In this document: one piece after another, positions 23,236 through 30,152 of the stretch
Position numbering within the stretch: the stretch's first letter is position 1
How the letters are laid out: every line of letters starts with the position of its first letter
NCBI GenBank assembly: GCA_017519965.1
Contig: JAFWRK010000056.1
Location: forward strand, 1-30,152
Length of the DNA stretch: 30,152 nt
DNA from: Bacilli bacterium
GTDB lineage: Bacteria; Bacillota_I; Bacilli_A; RF39; UBA660
Direction of reading: 5' to 3'
Position numbers and translations under genes: made by a program
The notes under the pieces: generated by a model
What the model saw: the letters and a program-made list of their open reading frames with translations, nothing else
The model's database searches: none
Told to the model about the DNA's origin: nothing

Positions 23236-25281
23236 ATGAAAAGAATATCAAAATATATTGTTGAACACACATTTTTAATATTAATAATTAGTATTTTATT
23301 ATTAATACCTGCTTTATTTGGATATATACATACTAGAATAAATTATGATATTTTAATTTATTTACCAGATAAAGTTGATACTATCAAAGGTGAAAATATT
23401 CTAACTGATGAATTTAAGTTAGGAAGTTATGCTTTTGTAATGGTTAAAAACAAATCAAATAGTGAAATAGTTCAATTAGAAAATAAAATTAAAAAGATTG
23501 AAGGAGTAAATCAAGTTATTAGCATTGCTGATGTTCTTGATACTGGTATACCTAAGACAATGCTTCCTGATGAAATACAAGATAAATTGTATTCATATGA
23601 TGAAACTATTGTAGTGGTTACTTTTAATGGATCTACTTCAGATGATGAAACTATTGGTGCAGTACGCAACTTAAGAAAAATAGCAAATGCTGATTATATT
23701 AGTTCAATGACTGCTATGGTAATTGATACAATGGATGTTTCTAATCAAGAAGTGGTTGCTTATGTAATAATAGCTGTATTATTATGTTTGGTTGCTTTAA
23801 CTTTTGCAACAGATTCCTATATTATTCCTATATTGTTACTTTCAAATATTGGAGTAGCAATTATATATAATCTAGGATCAAATATCTTTTTAGGACAAAT
23901 AAGTTATATTACAAAAGCTATTACAGCAATTCTTCAACTTGGAGTTACTACGGACTTTTCAATTTTCTTATACCACAAATATGAACAGGAAAAAAAGAGT
24001 AATAAAGATAAGAAAAAAGCAATGGAATCTGCTATAATTAGTACTTTTTCTTCTGTTTTAGGTTCATCATTAACAACATTTGCTGGATTTTTAGCTCTAT
24101 GTACAATGTCTCTTACATTAGGAACTGATATTGGTATAGTTATGGCTAAAGGAGTTCTATTTGGATTATTAACAGTACTTACTTTATTCCCATCTTTGTT
24201 ATTAGTATTTGATAATTTAATTGAGAAAACTAAGCATAAAAATTATTTTCCACAATTTAAACATATACAAAATTTTTCAAGTAGTAAAAGAGTTCTAATA
24301 CTTATAATATTTGTATTATTACTTATTCCTGTATATATAGGTAATAAAAATTATAATGTCTATTATAAATTAGATGAGTCTTTACCAAAAGATTTACCAT
24401 TTAATGTTGCTAACGAAAAGCTAAAAGAAAATTTTAATATTGTTTCTCCTCAGATAATACTTATTGATAAAGATATTAAAAAAGATGAAGTTAATAATTT
24501 AGTTAATGATCTAAGAAGTATTAATGGTATTGATATGGTACTTTCTCCTAATGAAATACTAGATAATGGTATTATAAGTATATTACCTGATGAGTTTAAA
24601 GATTTAGTTAATAATGATAAATATAATTTAATAATCTTAAACTCTAAATATGAGATTGCTTCTGATGAACTTAATAATCAATTATCAACTATTAATAATA
24701 TAGTAAAGAAATATGATAAGAAAGCAATAGTTGCTGGAGAAGGAGCTTTAATGAAAGATTTAGTTACAATAGCTGATCATGATTTTAATTCTGTTAACTA
24801 TACATCACTTGCTGTTATTTTTGTTATTATGGTTATTGTATTAAAATCAATTAGTCTTCCTATTATACTAATATTAACAATTGAATTTGCAATATTTGCT
24901 AATATGGCTTGTGCATATTATACGGGTACTTCTCTACCATTTATAGCTTCTATTATTGTTGGTACTATTCAACTAGGTGCCACTATAGATTATGCTATTT
25001 TAATGTCTACTAAATATTTGGAAGAAAGAAAAGCAAAAAATGCTAATGAAGCTATTAAAGAAACACTAAAATATACCACACCAGCTATAATCACTTCTGC
25101 ATTATGTTTCTTTTGTGCAACAATAGGTGTTGGTGTTTATACAAAAATTGATATGATTGGCTCTATATGTACTTTACTTGCTAGAGGTTCAATAATTTCT
25201 ATGTTAGTTGTTATTTTAGTCTTACCTAGTCTTTTAAAGACTTTTGATAAGATTATTATTAAAACTACAAAAAATAATTAG
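23236..25281 (+). CDS. MMPL/RND family transporter
   Basis: About 681 residues with the two-repeat RND/MMPL design: one span (about 13-31), a large extracellular domain (about 35-170), five spans to about 330, then a second copy with one span (about 355-373), an extracellular domain and five more spans, giving 12. Blocks such as QLGVTTDFSIFLYHKYEQE and QLGATIDYAILMSTKYLEE hold the paired Asp residues expected in the proton-relay helices of MMPL proteins. Firmicute members export lipids or hydrophobic compounds; substrate unknown here. The start is ATG 23236, because AAGGAGG (23223-23229) lies inside the longer frame that starts at 23221. It forms an operon with the next gene, 9 bp away. Confidence 0.93.
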   Translation: MKRISKYIVEHTFLILIISILLLIPALFGYIHTRINYDILIYLPDKVDTIKGENILTDEFKLGSYAFVMVKNKSNSEIVQLENKIKKIEGVNQVISIADVLDTGIPKTMLPDEIQDKLYSYDETIVVVTFNGSTSDDETIGAVRNLRKIANADYISSMTAMVIDTMDVSNQEVVAYVIIAVLLCLVALTFATDSYIIPILLLSNIGVAIIYNLGSNIFLGQISYITKAITAILQLGVTTDFSIFLYHKYEQEKKSNKDKKKAMESAIISTFSSVLGSSLTTFAGFLALCTMSLTLGTDIGIVMAKGVLFGLLTVLTLFPSLLLVFDNLIEKTKHKNYFPQFKHIQNFSSSKRVLILIIFVLLLIPVYIGNKNYNVYYKLDESLPKDLPFNVANEKLKENFNIVSPQIILIDKDIKKDEVNNLVNDLRSINGIDMVLSPNEILDNGIISILPDEFKDLVNNDKYNLIILNSKYEIASDELNNQLSTINNIVKKYDKKAIVAGEGALMKDLVTIADHDFNSVNYTSLAVIFVIMVIVLKSISLPIILILTIEFAIFANMACAYYTGTSLPFIASIIVGTIQLGATIDYAILMSTKYLEERKAKNANEAIKETLKYTTPAIITSALCFFCATIGVGVYTKIDMIGSICTLLARGSIISMLVVILVLPSLLKTFDKIIIKTTKNN

Positions 25282-25290
25282 GAGGTTTAT

Positions 25291-26922
25291 ATGAAAAATA
25301 ATAAATTAAAAATATTTTGTTTAATTATGATTGGTTTTTTAACTATTAATCCTATTAATACTTTTGCATTAACAAAACAAGAAGTAGTATTTACAAATTT
25401 AACAAATACTGGAGAAGTAAAAGAAAATATAGTTAATAACCATTTAAAATATGTATCTAAAGAAGATATTGAAGATGAAACTATATTAGAAAACATTTTA
25501 AATATTAGTGGTAAAGAAAAGTTTAATCAAAAAGATAATCTACTAACTTGGAGTTCTAAAGGTAAAGATATTACTTATCAAGGTAATACAGATAAAGATT
25601 TACCTATAAATGTATCTATTAAGTATTATTTAAATGATAAAGAAATTTCTAAAAAGAAGTTATTAAATAAATCTGGAGATATAAAAATAGTAATTAATTT
25701 TGAAAATAATGCTTATGATGAAGTTAATGGTGTTCATACTCCATTTGTTGTTACTATGGCTTCTATAATAAAAGGAAATAATAATTCTAACATTGATATT
25801 AATAATGGAAAAGTTGTAAATACAGGTACTAAAAACATAGTAGTAGGTATTGCTTCTCCTGGTATCTATAAAGATCTAGGTATCGATGAATTAAAAGATT
25901 TAGATACTATAACTATTAGTTATAATACTACTAAGTTTACTAATAGTGACATATACTTTGTAGCTACTCCTAAAGTTTTAGAAGAAAGTGATTTAAGTAT
26001 ATTTAATAAATTAGATAATATGTCTTCTTCTATTAATTCTTTACAAGATGGAGTTAAGCAACTAATAGATGGATCTAAACAAATTAATGATGGTACTATA
26101 CTTATTGCTGAAAAATTAGGTGACGCTGTTGATGGATCTAAAAAAATAACTGATGGATTATCTACAATTAATAATAGTTCTTCTAGTATTTCTAATTTTA
26201 GTTTACTACTTGATACTTTATATAGTAAATATAATGAAAATAGTGTTCTTTTAAATAGTATTCAAGATGGTTCTGCTCAGGCTCAACTAGAAAATGGTAT
26301 TAGTGAAGCTACAGAGCAATTAAATGATTTAATGACTAAAAAGTCTGCATATGAACAATTAAAACAATTAATTGATGCTGGTGTTACATTACCTGAAGAA
26401 CAATTAGCTGTTTATAATCAATTGGCTAATAATATAGATCAAATAAATAGTGGAATTGAACAATATCAAAAAGGAATAGAAGATGCACAAACTCAATTAG
26501 GAAGTCTTCCTACTTCTGCTGCTGCATTAACTGGTTCTAATCAAACAATAGAAACAATACTATTCTCTATTTTAAATGTTGATTCTATGGATAATGTTCC
26601 TAGTGCTATTGAAAACTTTAAAGCAAATATTAATAGCTTAACTAATGGTTTATCTCAATTACAAAATGGTTCTAGTGAATTAACTAATGGTTTATCTCAA
26701 TTACAAGATGGAGCTAATTCCTTACATGATGGAGCAAACTCTTTATATAATGGCTTAAATAAACTTAATGATGAAGGTATTTCTAAACTTACAAATATTA
26801 CTAGTAAAATAAACTCATATTCTGGAAAGGTTAAAAATCTAATAAAATCTTCTAAAGAGTATAAAGGTTATTCTTGTAATAATGCAGATGAAACAATATT
26901 TATTTTTAAAGTTAATAAATAA
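25291..26922 (+). CDS. Secreted YhgE/Pip-like coiled-coil protein, partner of the MMPL transporter
   Basis: 543 residues. A signal peptide (about 1-27, basic start, hydrophobic core, ending NTFA) leads to a beta-rich domain (about 28-225). Then come helical segments with the LxxG repeats of the YhgE/Pip family (LQDGVKQLIDGSKQINDG near 249; NGLSQLQNGSSELTNGLSQL near 450-470; further to about 500). No membrane span or sorting signal is seen at the C-terminus, unlike full YhgE proteins, so it may stay outside or bind the MMPL subunit. GGAGG is 7 bases before the ATG. A 42-bp direct repeat in the DNA (26638 and 26680) duplicates two heptads. TetR-MMPL-YhgE neighbourhoods are common in Firmicutes. 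Confidence 0.8.
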   Translation: MKNNKLKIFCLIMIGFLTINPINTFALTKQEVVFTNLTNTGEVKENIVNNHLKYVSKEDIEDETILENILNISGKEKFNQKDNLLTWSSKGKDITYQGNTDKDLPINVSIKYYLNDKEISKKKLLNKSGDIKIVINFENNAYDEVNGVHTPFVVTMASIIKGNNNSNIDINNGKVVNTGTKNIVVGIASPGIYKDLGIDELKDLDTITISYNTTKFTNSDIYFVATPKVLEESDLSIFNKLDNMSSSINSLQDGVKQLIDGSKQINDGTILIAEKLGDAVDGSKKITDGLSTINNSSSSISNFSLLLDTLYSKYNENSVLLNSIQDGSAQAQLENGISEATEQLNDLMTKKSAYEQLKQLIDAGVTLPEEQLAVYNQLANNIDQINSGIEQYQKGIEDAQTQLGSLPTSAAALTGSNQTIETILFSILNVDSMDNVPSAIENFKANINSLTNGLSQLQNGSSELTNGLSQLQDGANSLHDGANSLYNGLNKLNDEGISKLTNITSKINSYSGKVKNLIKSSKEYKGYSCNNADETIFIFKVNK

Positions 26923-26929
26923 AAAAAAT

Positions 26930-26955
26930 AAAGAAAACTATAAATAGTTTTCTTT
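26930..26955. terminator. Bidirectional terminator
   Basis: AAAGAAAACTA and TAGTTTTCTTT form an 11-bp stem with a four-base loop between the convergent YhgE-like gene and the 26963-27283 gene. Poly-A and poly-T runs on both flanks. Confidence 0.8.
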
Positions 26956-26962
26956 TTTATTA

Positions 26963-27283
26963 TTAAATAATTTTTATATTATGATTTTTATCTACTGATA
27001 TATTATATACTTCTTCTCTATCAATATAGTTATCTGCAAAGTTTACTAGTTTAAATATTATTTTTGTTTTACCTTCTTTAAGTCCTTTAAAGATATATTT
27101 TATATTTAGTTGTCCTCCACATATTGGTACTCTAGTTTTTTCTCCTTTTGTTTCTTTTTTTATTAATTCAACAATTGTATTATCTTCTATTTCATATTCC
27201 CATCTAAAAGGAATACCTGAACTTATATCGTAAGAAATCTCTATTTTTTTAGATGAATTATTTTTCTTTTTAAAAAGACTCAT
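26963..27283 (-). CDS. Hypothetical protein resembling I42/chagasin protease inhibitors
   Basis: 106 residues, all-beta in appearance with no signal peptide. Segments SGIPFRWEYEI (about 22-32), PICGGQLNIKYIFKGL and EGKTKIIFKLVN follow the order of the conserved loops of I42 (chagasin-like) cysteine protease inhibitors: NPTTGYxW, GxxGxxxFxF, and GxTxIxFxY. The match is partial, e.g. the RPW loop is missing, so this is a distant resemblance. GAGGTGAT lies before the ATG. A promoter (TTATAC 27326-27331, TATAAT 27303-27308, 17 bp) precedes it. Monocistronic. Confidence 0.7.
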   Translation of the reverse strand: MSLFKKKNNSSKKIEISYDISSGIPFRWEYEIEDNTIVELIKKETKGEKTRVPICGGQLNIKYIFKGLKEGKTKIIFKLVNFADNYIDREEVYNISVDKNHNIKII

Positions 27284-27361
27284 TTTATCACCTCATATAT
27301 TTATTATAGTATAACTTTTATTATTGTATAAGAAATTCTTAATCCAAAAGTAATCATAAAT

Positions 27362-27388
27362 AAAACACTAACTTAATGTTAGTGTTTT
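27362..27388 (-). terminator. Terminator of the GNAT gene
   Basis: AAAACACTAAC and GTTAGTGTTTT, 11-bp stem, five-base loop, T-run on the minus strand. Confidence 0.8.
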
Positions 27389-27814
27389 TTATATACTTTT
27401 TTTCATATATAATTCTTTATATTCTGTATAACCTTTTTTAGGATAAAAGATATGACTTTCTAAATAGGTTTTTCCTAAATGAACATGTACTTCTTTATAT
27501 CCTCTTTCTTTAGCTGAATTCTCAGCTAATTCTAATAGTTTACTACCTATTCCTTGTCTTTTTAATTCTGGTTTTATATATAGATGAGATAAGAATAGAT
27601 TACCTTCTTCATCTGTTCTTGTACCTATACAACCTATTACTCTATCATTATCATCTAGAGCTATCCAAAAAGGATGTCCTTTATCAAAGTAATTTGATTT
27701 TATATCTAATAGATCTTCATTTAGTCTAGGTATTCTTCCTATTGCATCTTTAGCACTTAATACCATGTATATTAAATCATCTCTATATTTATCTTCAAAC
27801 TTAATTATTCTCAT
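27389..27814 (-). CDS. GNAT family N-acetyltransferase
   Basis: 141 residues with the GNAT acyl-CoA fold. Motif A is visible as LFLSHLYIKPELKRQGIGSKLLELAENSA (QGIG pyrophosphate loop at about 86-89), preceded by the DRVIGCIGT strand and followed by EVHVHLGKTYLESHIFYPKKGYTEY, the C-terminal motif B. Substrate cannot be inferred. AAGGTGAT precedes the ATG. It follows a 63-residue membrane ORF by 17 bp on the same strand, so the two are probably one operon. Confidence 0.92.
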   Translation of the reverse strand: MRIIKFEDKYRDDLIYMVLSAKDAIGRIPRLNEDLLDIKSNYFDKGHPFWIALDDNDRVIGCIGTRTDEEGNLFLSHLYIKPELKRQGIGSKLLELAENSAKERGYKEVHVHLGKTYLESHIFYPKKGYTEYKELYMKKSI

Positions 27815-27831
27815 ATAATCACCTTTATTTT

Positions 27832-28023
27832 TTATCCTTTAATTTTATTAATTATAAAGAATACTAAAAGAATAATTATATCAATTATAAATATTACTAA
27901 AATAATCTTTAAGAATATATTCATTAATTTATACTTATTTAATATATAACTAATTACTACTGCTATTATAACTAATAATATAGGACTATATATACTTTTT
28001 AAAAAATTAATTATATTATTCAT
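27832..28023 (-). CDS. 63-residue two-span membrane protein
   Basis: Small hydrophobic protein with two predicted membrane helices (about 12-27 and 37-58), separated by a short basic loop NKYKLM, and a basic C-terminal tail. AAGGAATGAT lies before the ATG, and a TATAAT sits at 28045-28050. No family recognised. Upstream partner of the GNAT gene. Confidence 0.65.
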   Translation of the reverse strand: MNNIINFLKSIYSPILLVIIAVVISYILNKYKLMNIFLKIILVIFIIDIIILLVFFIINKIKG

Positions 28024-28071
28024 AATATCATTCCTTCTACTTATATTATATATTTTTTTTATAATAATAAA

Positions 28072-28089
28072 AAGACCAATATTGGTCTT
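28072..28089 (-). terminator. Terminator of the 28088-28582 gene
   Basis: Minus strand AAGACCAATATTGGTCTT dyad followed by TTTATTATTATT. It overlaps the stop codon. Confidence 0.75.
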
Positions 28090-28582
28090 ATACTCTAGTC
28101 TTTAATTCTTTATTATTTAATAAAGTATCTTTTCTACGTAATGAAATACTTTTTCTTTTACTTTTAGGATAATCTTTAATCTTAATATTAAACATCTTAC
28201 AATATTTATTAAATACTCTAGGTCTATATATTTTATCTACATAATTAATTCTATACATATCTTTAATCATTTTAAAAATAATAAATACTATTGGAAATGA
28301 AAACATAAACTTAATATTTAATAAAGATGCTGTAACTACTTCTGCTATAAAGTAAAATACATATAATACTCTATAATTGTTTTTTAATAACATAAATAAT
28401 AATATTTCTGTAAGAATAAATAAAGATCCTGTCGCAAATGTTAATAAGAAAGTTATATTTCTAAGTATATATATTGTTTTATTCATACCTTCTATTTTCA
28501 TTGTTAATATGAAGAATACTATAGCTGATATGAAAAATATAAATCCAAATAGATTTAAATATAAATTTGCCCTTTTATTCAT
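28088..28582 (-). CDS. Multi-span membrane protein of unknown function
   Basis: About 164 residues with four hydrophobic spans (about 7-25, 36-62, 67-84 and 87-103) and a strongly basic cytoplasmic tail (about 115-164, including KSKRKSISLRRKD). No motif recognised. The ATG at 28582 is preceded by GTGGTGAT; the longer TTG frame would start inside that site. Promoter TTTACT (28630-28635), 17 bp, TATAAT (28607-28612), divergent from the next gene with which it shares a palindrome. Confidence 0.7.
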   Translation of the reverse strand: MNKRANLYLNLFGFIFFISAIVFFILTMKIEGMNKTIYILRNITFLLTFATGSLFILTEILLFMLLKNNYRVLYVFYFIAEVVTASLLNIKFMFSFPIVFIIFKMIKDMYRINYVDKIYRPRVFNKYCKMFNIKIKDYPKSKRKSISLRRKDTLLNNKELKTRV

Positions 28583-28606
28583 AGTATCACCACTCAATGG
28601 CTATAT

Positions 28607-28663
28607 ATTATAATCGATTTTTGTAAAAAAGTAAATTACTTTTCATGGTTTCTATATTATAAT
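28607..28663. promoter_or_regulatory. Divergent promoters sharing a 17-bp palindrome
   Basis: AAAAGTAAATTACTTTT (28627-28643) is a perfect dyad holding the minus-strand -35 (28630-28635) and the plus-strand -35-like TTACTT (28636-28641). -10 boxes TATAAT lie at 28607-28612 (minus) and 28658-28663 (plus). One protein bound there would block both genes. Confidence 0.6.
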
Positions 28664-28685
28664 TAACATATAGTAGGTGATAATC

Positions 28686-29288
28686 TTGAATAGTTTTAAT
28701 GAAAAAGTTAAAGAGAAAATTAAACAATATTCTAATCAAGAATATTTAGATGGTTATATTAAAGAAGAGTTTTTAACTGATGATGGAGATGCTGACATAT
28801 TTATATATTTAGATAGTAAAGAAGAATTATTTGATTCTAGAACTAGAGGTAAACAAAAAGAACTTAATTCTGAGATATATGATTTTATAGAAGATAAAAG
28901 TTCAATGTTAGATAATGATACTAGAATTAACTTTCATATTAATGGAATTGAATTAACATCTAAAGAACAGGGAATTGTTAAACATCTTGTTAAAGAGCAT
29001 TATGCTATTGAATTATATAAATCACAAAATGAATATTTAAAGATAAAAAATAAAATATTTAAACTAATAATATTAGGATTAACATCCTTCTTATTATATA
29101 TATTTTTCTTTTTTGCTACTGATTTTGATTTTTTTATAGAAGTATTTGGATTTATTTTCTCTTTTGCACTATGGGAAGGATTTGATGCAATGATCTATTC
29201 TCTAAGTGAAATAAAAGAAGAAAGGGAAGCAATTACTCAAAATCTTTTAATGGATATAGAGTTTAATGATATTAATATAAAAGATTAA
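28686..29288 (+). CDS. Hypothetical protein with two C-terminal membrane spans, TTG start
   Basis: About 200 residues. The first 120 residues are soluble, acidic and helical-plus-strand (KEEFLTDDGDADIFIYLDSKEELF, INFHINGIELTSKEQ). Two membrane spans lie at about 126-144 and 149-168, and the end is acidic. I do not recognise the family. The start is set at TTG 28686 because AGGTGA lies 5 bases before it, the same spacing as in the neighbouring genes; a GTG 9 bases upstream is part of the ribosome binding site. Co-transcribed with the glycosyltransferase 26 bp downstream. Confidence 0.65.
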   Translation: MNSFNEKVKEKIKQYSNQEYLDGYIKEEFLTDDGDADIFIYLDSKEELFDSRTRGKQKELNSEIYDFIEDKSSMLDNDTRINFHINGIELTSKEQGIVKHLVKEHYAIELYKSQNEYLKIKNKIFKLIILGLTSFLLYIFFFFATDFDFFIEVFGFIFSFALWEGFDAMIYSLSEIKEEREAITQNLLMDIEFNDINIKD

Positions 29289-29314
29289 ATAATTTAAAGA
29301 TAGGATGTGAGAAC

Positions 29315-30007
29315 ATGGAAAAAAATATAGCTTTAATACCTGCTTATAATCCTGATTACAAGTTAATAAATCTAATTGCTGAACTGATTGATAATAAGTT
29401 TATTATTGTTGTTATTAATGATGGTAGTAATGAAAAGTCTTTAGATATATTTAATACTATTAGAGATAAATGTATATTAATTGATCATGATGTTAATAAA
29501 GGTAAAGGTGTTGCTTTAAAAACTGGATTACAATTTATAGTTAATAACTTTAATGACTATGTAGTAGTAACATTAGATTGTGATGGACAACATACTATTA
29601 AAGATACTATTAATATATGTAAGTATGCTAATGAAAATACTGATTCTTTAATACTAGGTAGTAGAATGTTTAATACTAATGATGTTCCAGTAAGAAGTAA
29701 ATTAGGTAATAAAATAACTAGAGGAATATTTCATCTAGTTACTGGTAATAAAATATATGATACTCAAACAGGTCTTAGAGCTTTTAGTGAAAAAATAGCT
29801 AAAGAGTTATTACATATAGATGGAGATAGATTTGAATATGAAATAAATGTATTATTAGATTTTTCTAAAAGGAAAATTCCAATAAAAGAAATAGAAATAG
29901 AAACTGTTTATATTGATAATAATTCAAGTTCTCACTTTAAACCTATAAGAGATTCATTTAAAATCTATAAACAAATCTTTAAATATATATTTATGAAAAA
30001 AAACTAG
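29315..30007 (+). CDS. Family 2 glycosyltransferase, DPM1/dolichyl-phosphate-sugar synthase-like
   Basis: 230 residues with GT-A fold: start IALIPAYNPD (residues 5-14), VINDGSNEKS (nucleotide-sugar binding), GKGVALKTG, VVTLDCDGQH carrying the DxD metal motif (about 89-91), LGSRMF, TQTGLRAFS and FEYEINVLL. Such enzymes move a sugar from a nucleotide donor to a polyprenyl phosphate or glycolipid. No C-terminal membrane spans are present. AGGATGTGAG precedes the ATG. Gene complete; an IS element end lies about 6 bases after the stop, so its natural 3' flank may have been replaced. Confidence 0.92.
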   Translation: MEKNIALIPAYNPDYKLINLIAELIDNKFIIVVINDGSNEKSLDIFNTIRDKCILIDHDVNKGKGVALKTGLQFIVNNFNDYVVVTLDCDGQHTIKDTINICKYANENTDSLILGSRMFNTNDVPVRSKLGNKITRGIFHLVTGNKIYDTQTGLRAFSEKIAKELLHIDGDRFEYEINVLLDFSKRKIPIKEIEIETVYIDNNSSSHFKPIRDSFKIYKQIFKYIFMKKN

Positions 30008-30060
30008 AATTATGAAGTGAACCCCAAATAGTTCACAAAAATAAAAAACTAGTTGTACAT

Positions 30061-30093
30061 AAAAAAGGAATCATTTAATTTGATTTCTTTTTT
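30061..30093. terminator. Hairpin terminator at the IS end
   Basis: Thirteen-base-pair stem (30061-30073 with 30081-30093, one G-T pair), seven-base loop, A/T runs on both sides. The transposase stop is in the loop. It would also terminate the incoming glycosyltransferase transcript. Confidence 0.75.
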
Positions 30094-30152
30094 GATTTTA
30101 ATCTAGATGTGTTGTAAAATAATATCCAATCTTCTACAAGTTTTTGGTATTC
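30075..30152 (-). CDS. IS3-family transposase, C-terminal 25 residues only
   Basis: Frame open to the window edge, ending in TAA at 30075-30077. The visible residues include LVEDWILFYNTSRLKSK, which fits the IxxYIxYYNxxRxxxKLK block at the end of IS3-family integrase-type (DDE) transposases. The usual SPxxYR tail is missing, so the protein may be a shorter family variant or slightly truncated. Confidence 0.6.
   Translation of the reverse strand, partial: EYQKLVEDWILFYNTSRLKSKKKSN

Larger units (their letters stand above)
30013..30152 (-). mobile_element. End of an IS3-family insertion sequence (partial)
   Basis: The plus-strand sequence from 30013 begins TGAAGTGAACCCCAAATAG, which resembles terminal inverted repeats of the IS150 group of IS3 elements (TG ... 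ACCCC). A transposase C-terminus on the minus strand follows. The rest lies outside the window, so neither the second repeat nor a target duplication could be checked. Confidence 0.65.

Noticed and set aside
1..30152. CRISPR array or cas genes
   Set aside because: No regularly spaced repeats and no Cas motifs found.
1..30152. Mycoplasma-type genetic code (UGA as Trp)
   Set aside because: Several well-supported genes stop at TGA exactly where expected (e.g. 1317, 14882, 17884), and the only tRNA-Trp has CCA.

Overview
The DNA is extremely A+T-rich, with Gram-positive style ribosome binding sites (many of the form GGTGA plus 4-5 bases before ATG), sigma-A type promoters spaced at 17 bp, and a Bacillus-like rRNA leader. 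This points to a low-GC member of the Bacillota, probably class Bacilli (an uncultured or Erysipelotrichia-like lineage is plausible; the exact taxon cannot be set from the window). The only tryptophan tRNA seen has anticodon CCA and several genes end in TGA, so the standard bacterial code (table 11) applies and not the Mycoplasma code.

Layout. Positions 1-340 are the upstream control region of an rRNA operon that is read leftward out of the window: three tandem promoters, a boxB/boxA-like leader, and what looks like the last bases before mature 16S rRNA. Then come chromosomal housekeeping genes on the minus strand: a DUF402 nucleoside tri-/diphosphatase, a DUF308 membrane protein with a previously overlooked 55-residue membrane ORF coupled to it, and gpsA. 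On the plus strand follow a LysM-like membrane-anchored protein and tRNA-Trp with its own promoter and terminator.

From just after tRNA-Trp (about 4.3 kb) to about 22.4 kb the window is a dense anti-phage/defence island, almost all on the minus strand. It holds: an unrecognised ORF with a possible nuclease motif; an AbiEi/AbiEii type IV toxin-antitoxin pair followed by a Rad50-like zinc-hook ATPase; an unrecognised candidate effector; a MazG-like pyrophosphohydrolase, a 74-residue ORF and a PD-(D/E)XK-DUF2075 nuclease-helicase; and a large six-gene set read in the order paraMORC-type GHKL ATPase, Z1 ATPase/helicase, PD-(D/E)XK DUF4420 protein, AIPR protein, C5 cytosine methyltransferase, AspBHI-like restriction endonuclease. 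The first four of these six overlap or nearly touch and look translationally coupled. The MTase and endonuclease have their own control signals. The set matches the kind of paraMORC-linked restriction system predicted by comparative genomics (Iyer, Abhiman and Aravind 2008), and is the most interesting system here.

The right edge of the island (22.1-22.5 kb) is non-coding but structured: a strong rightward hairpin-terminator with a C-rich loop (two UCCCC motifs, like Rsa-type small RNAs) and a 58-bp nested palindrome with repeated GACCTTT half-sites. No integrase or transposase was found in the island.

From 22.5 kb the gene style returns to chromosomal: a TetR regulator divergent from an MMPL/RND transporter and a YhgE-like secreted coiled-coil protein, with palindromic operators between them; then small envelope or hypothetical proteins, a GNAT acetyltransferase, an I42/chagasin-like protein, a divergent pair of membrane-protein genes sharing a palindrome, and a family 2 glycosyltransferase. 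The window ends inside an IS3-family insertion sequence whose end lies a few bases past the glycosyltransferase stop codon.
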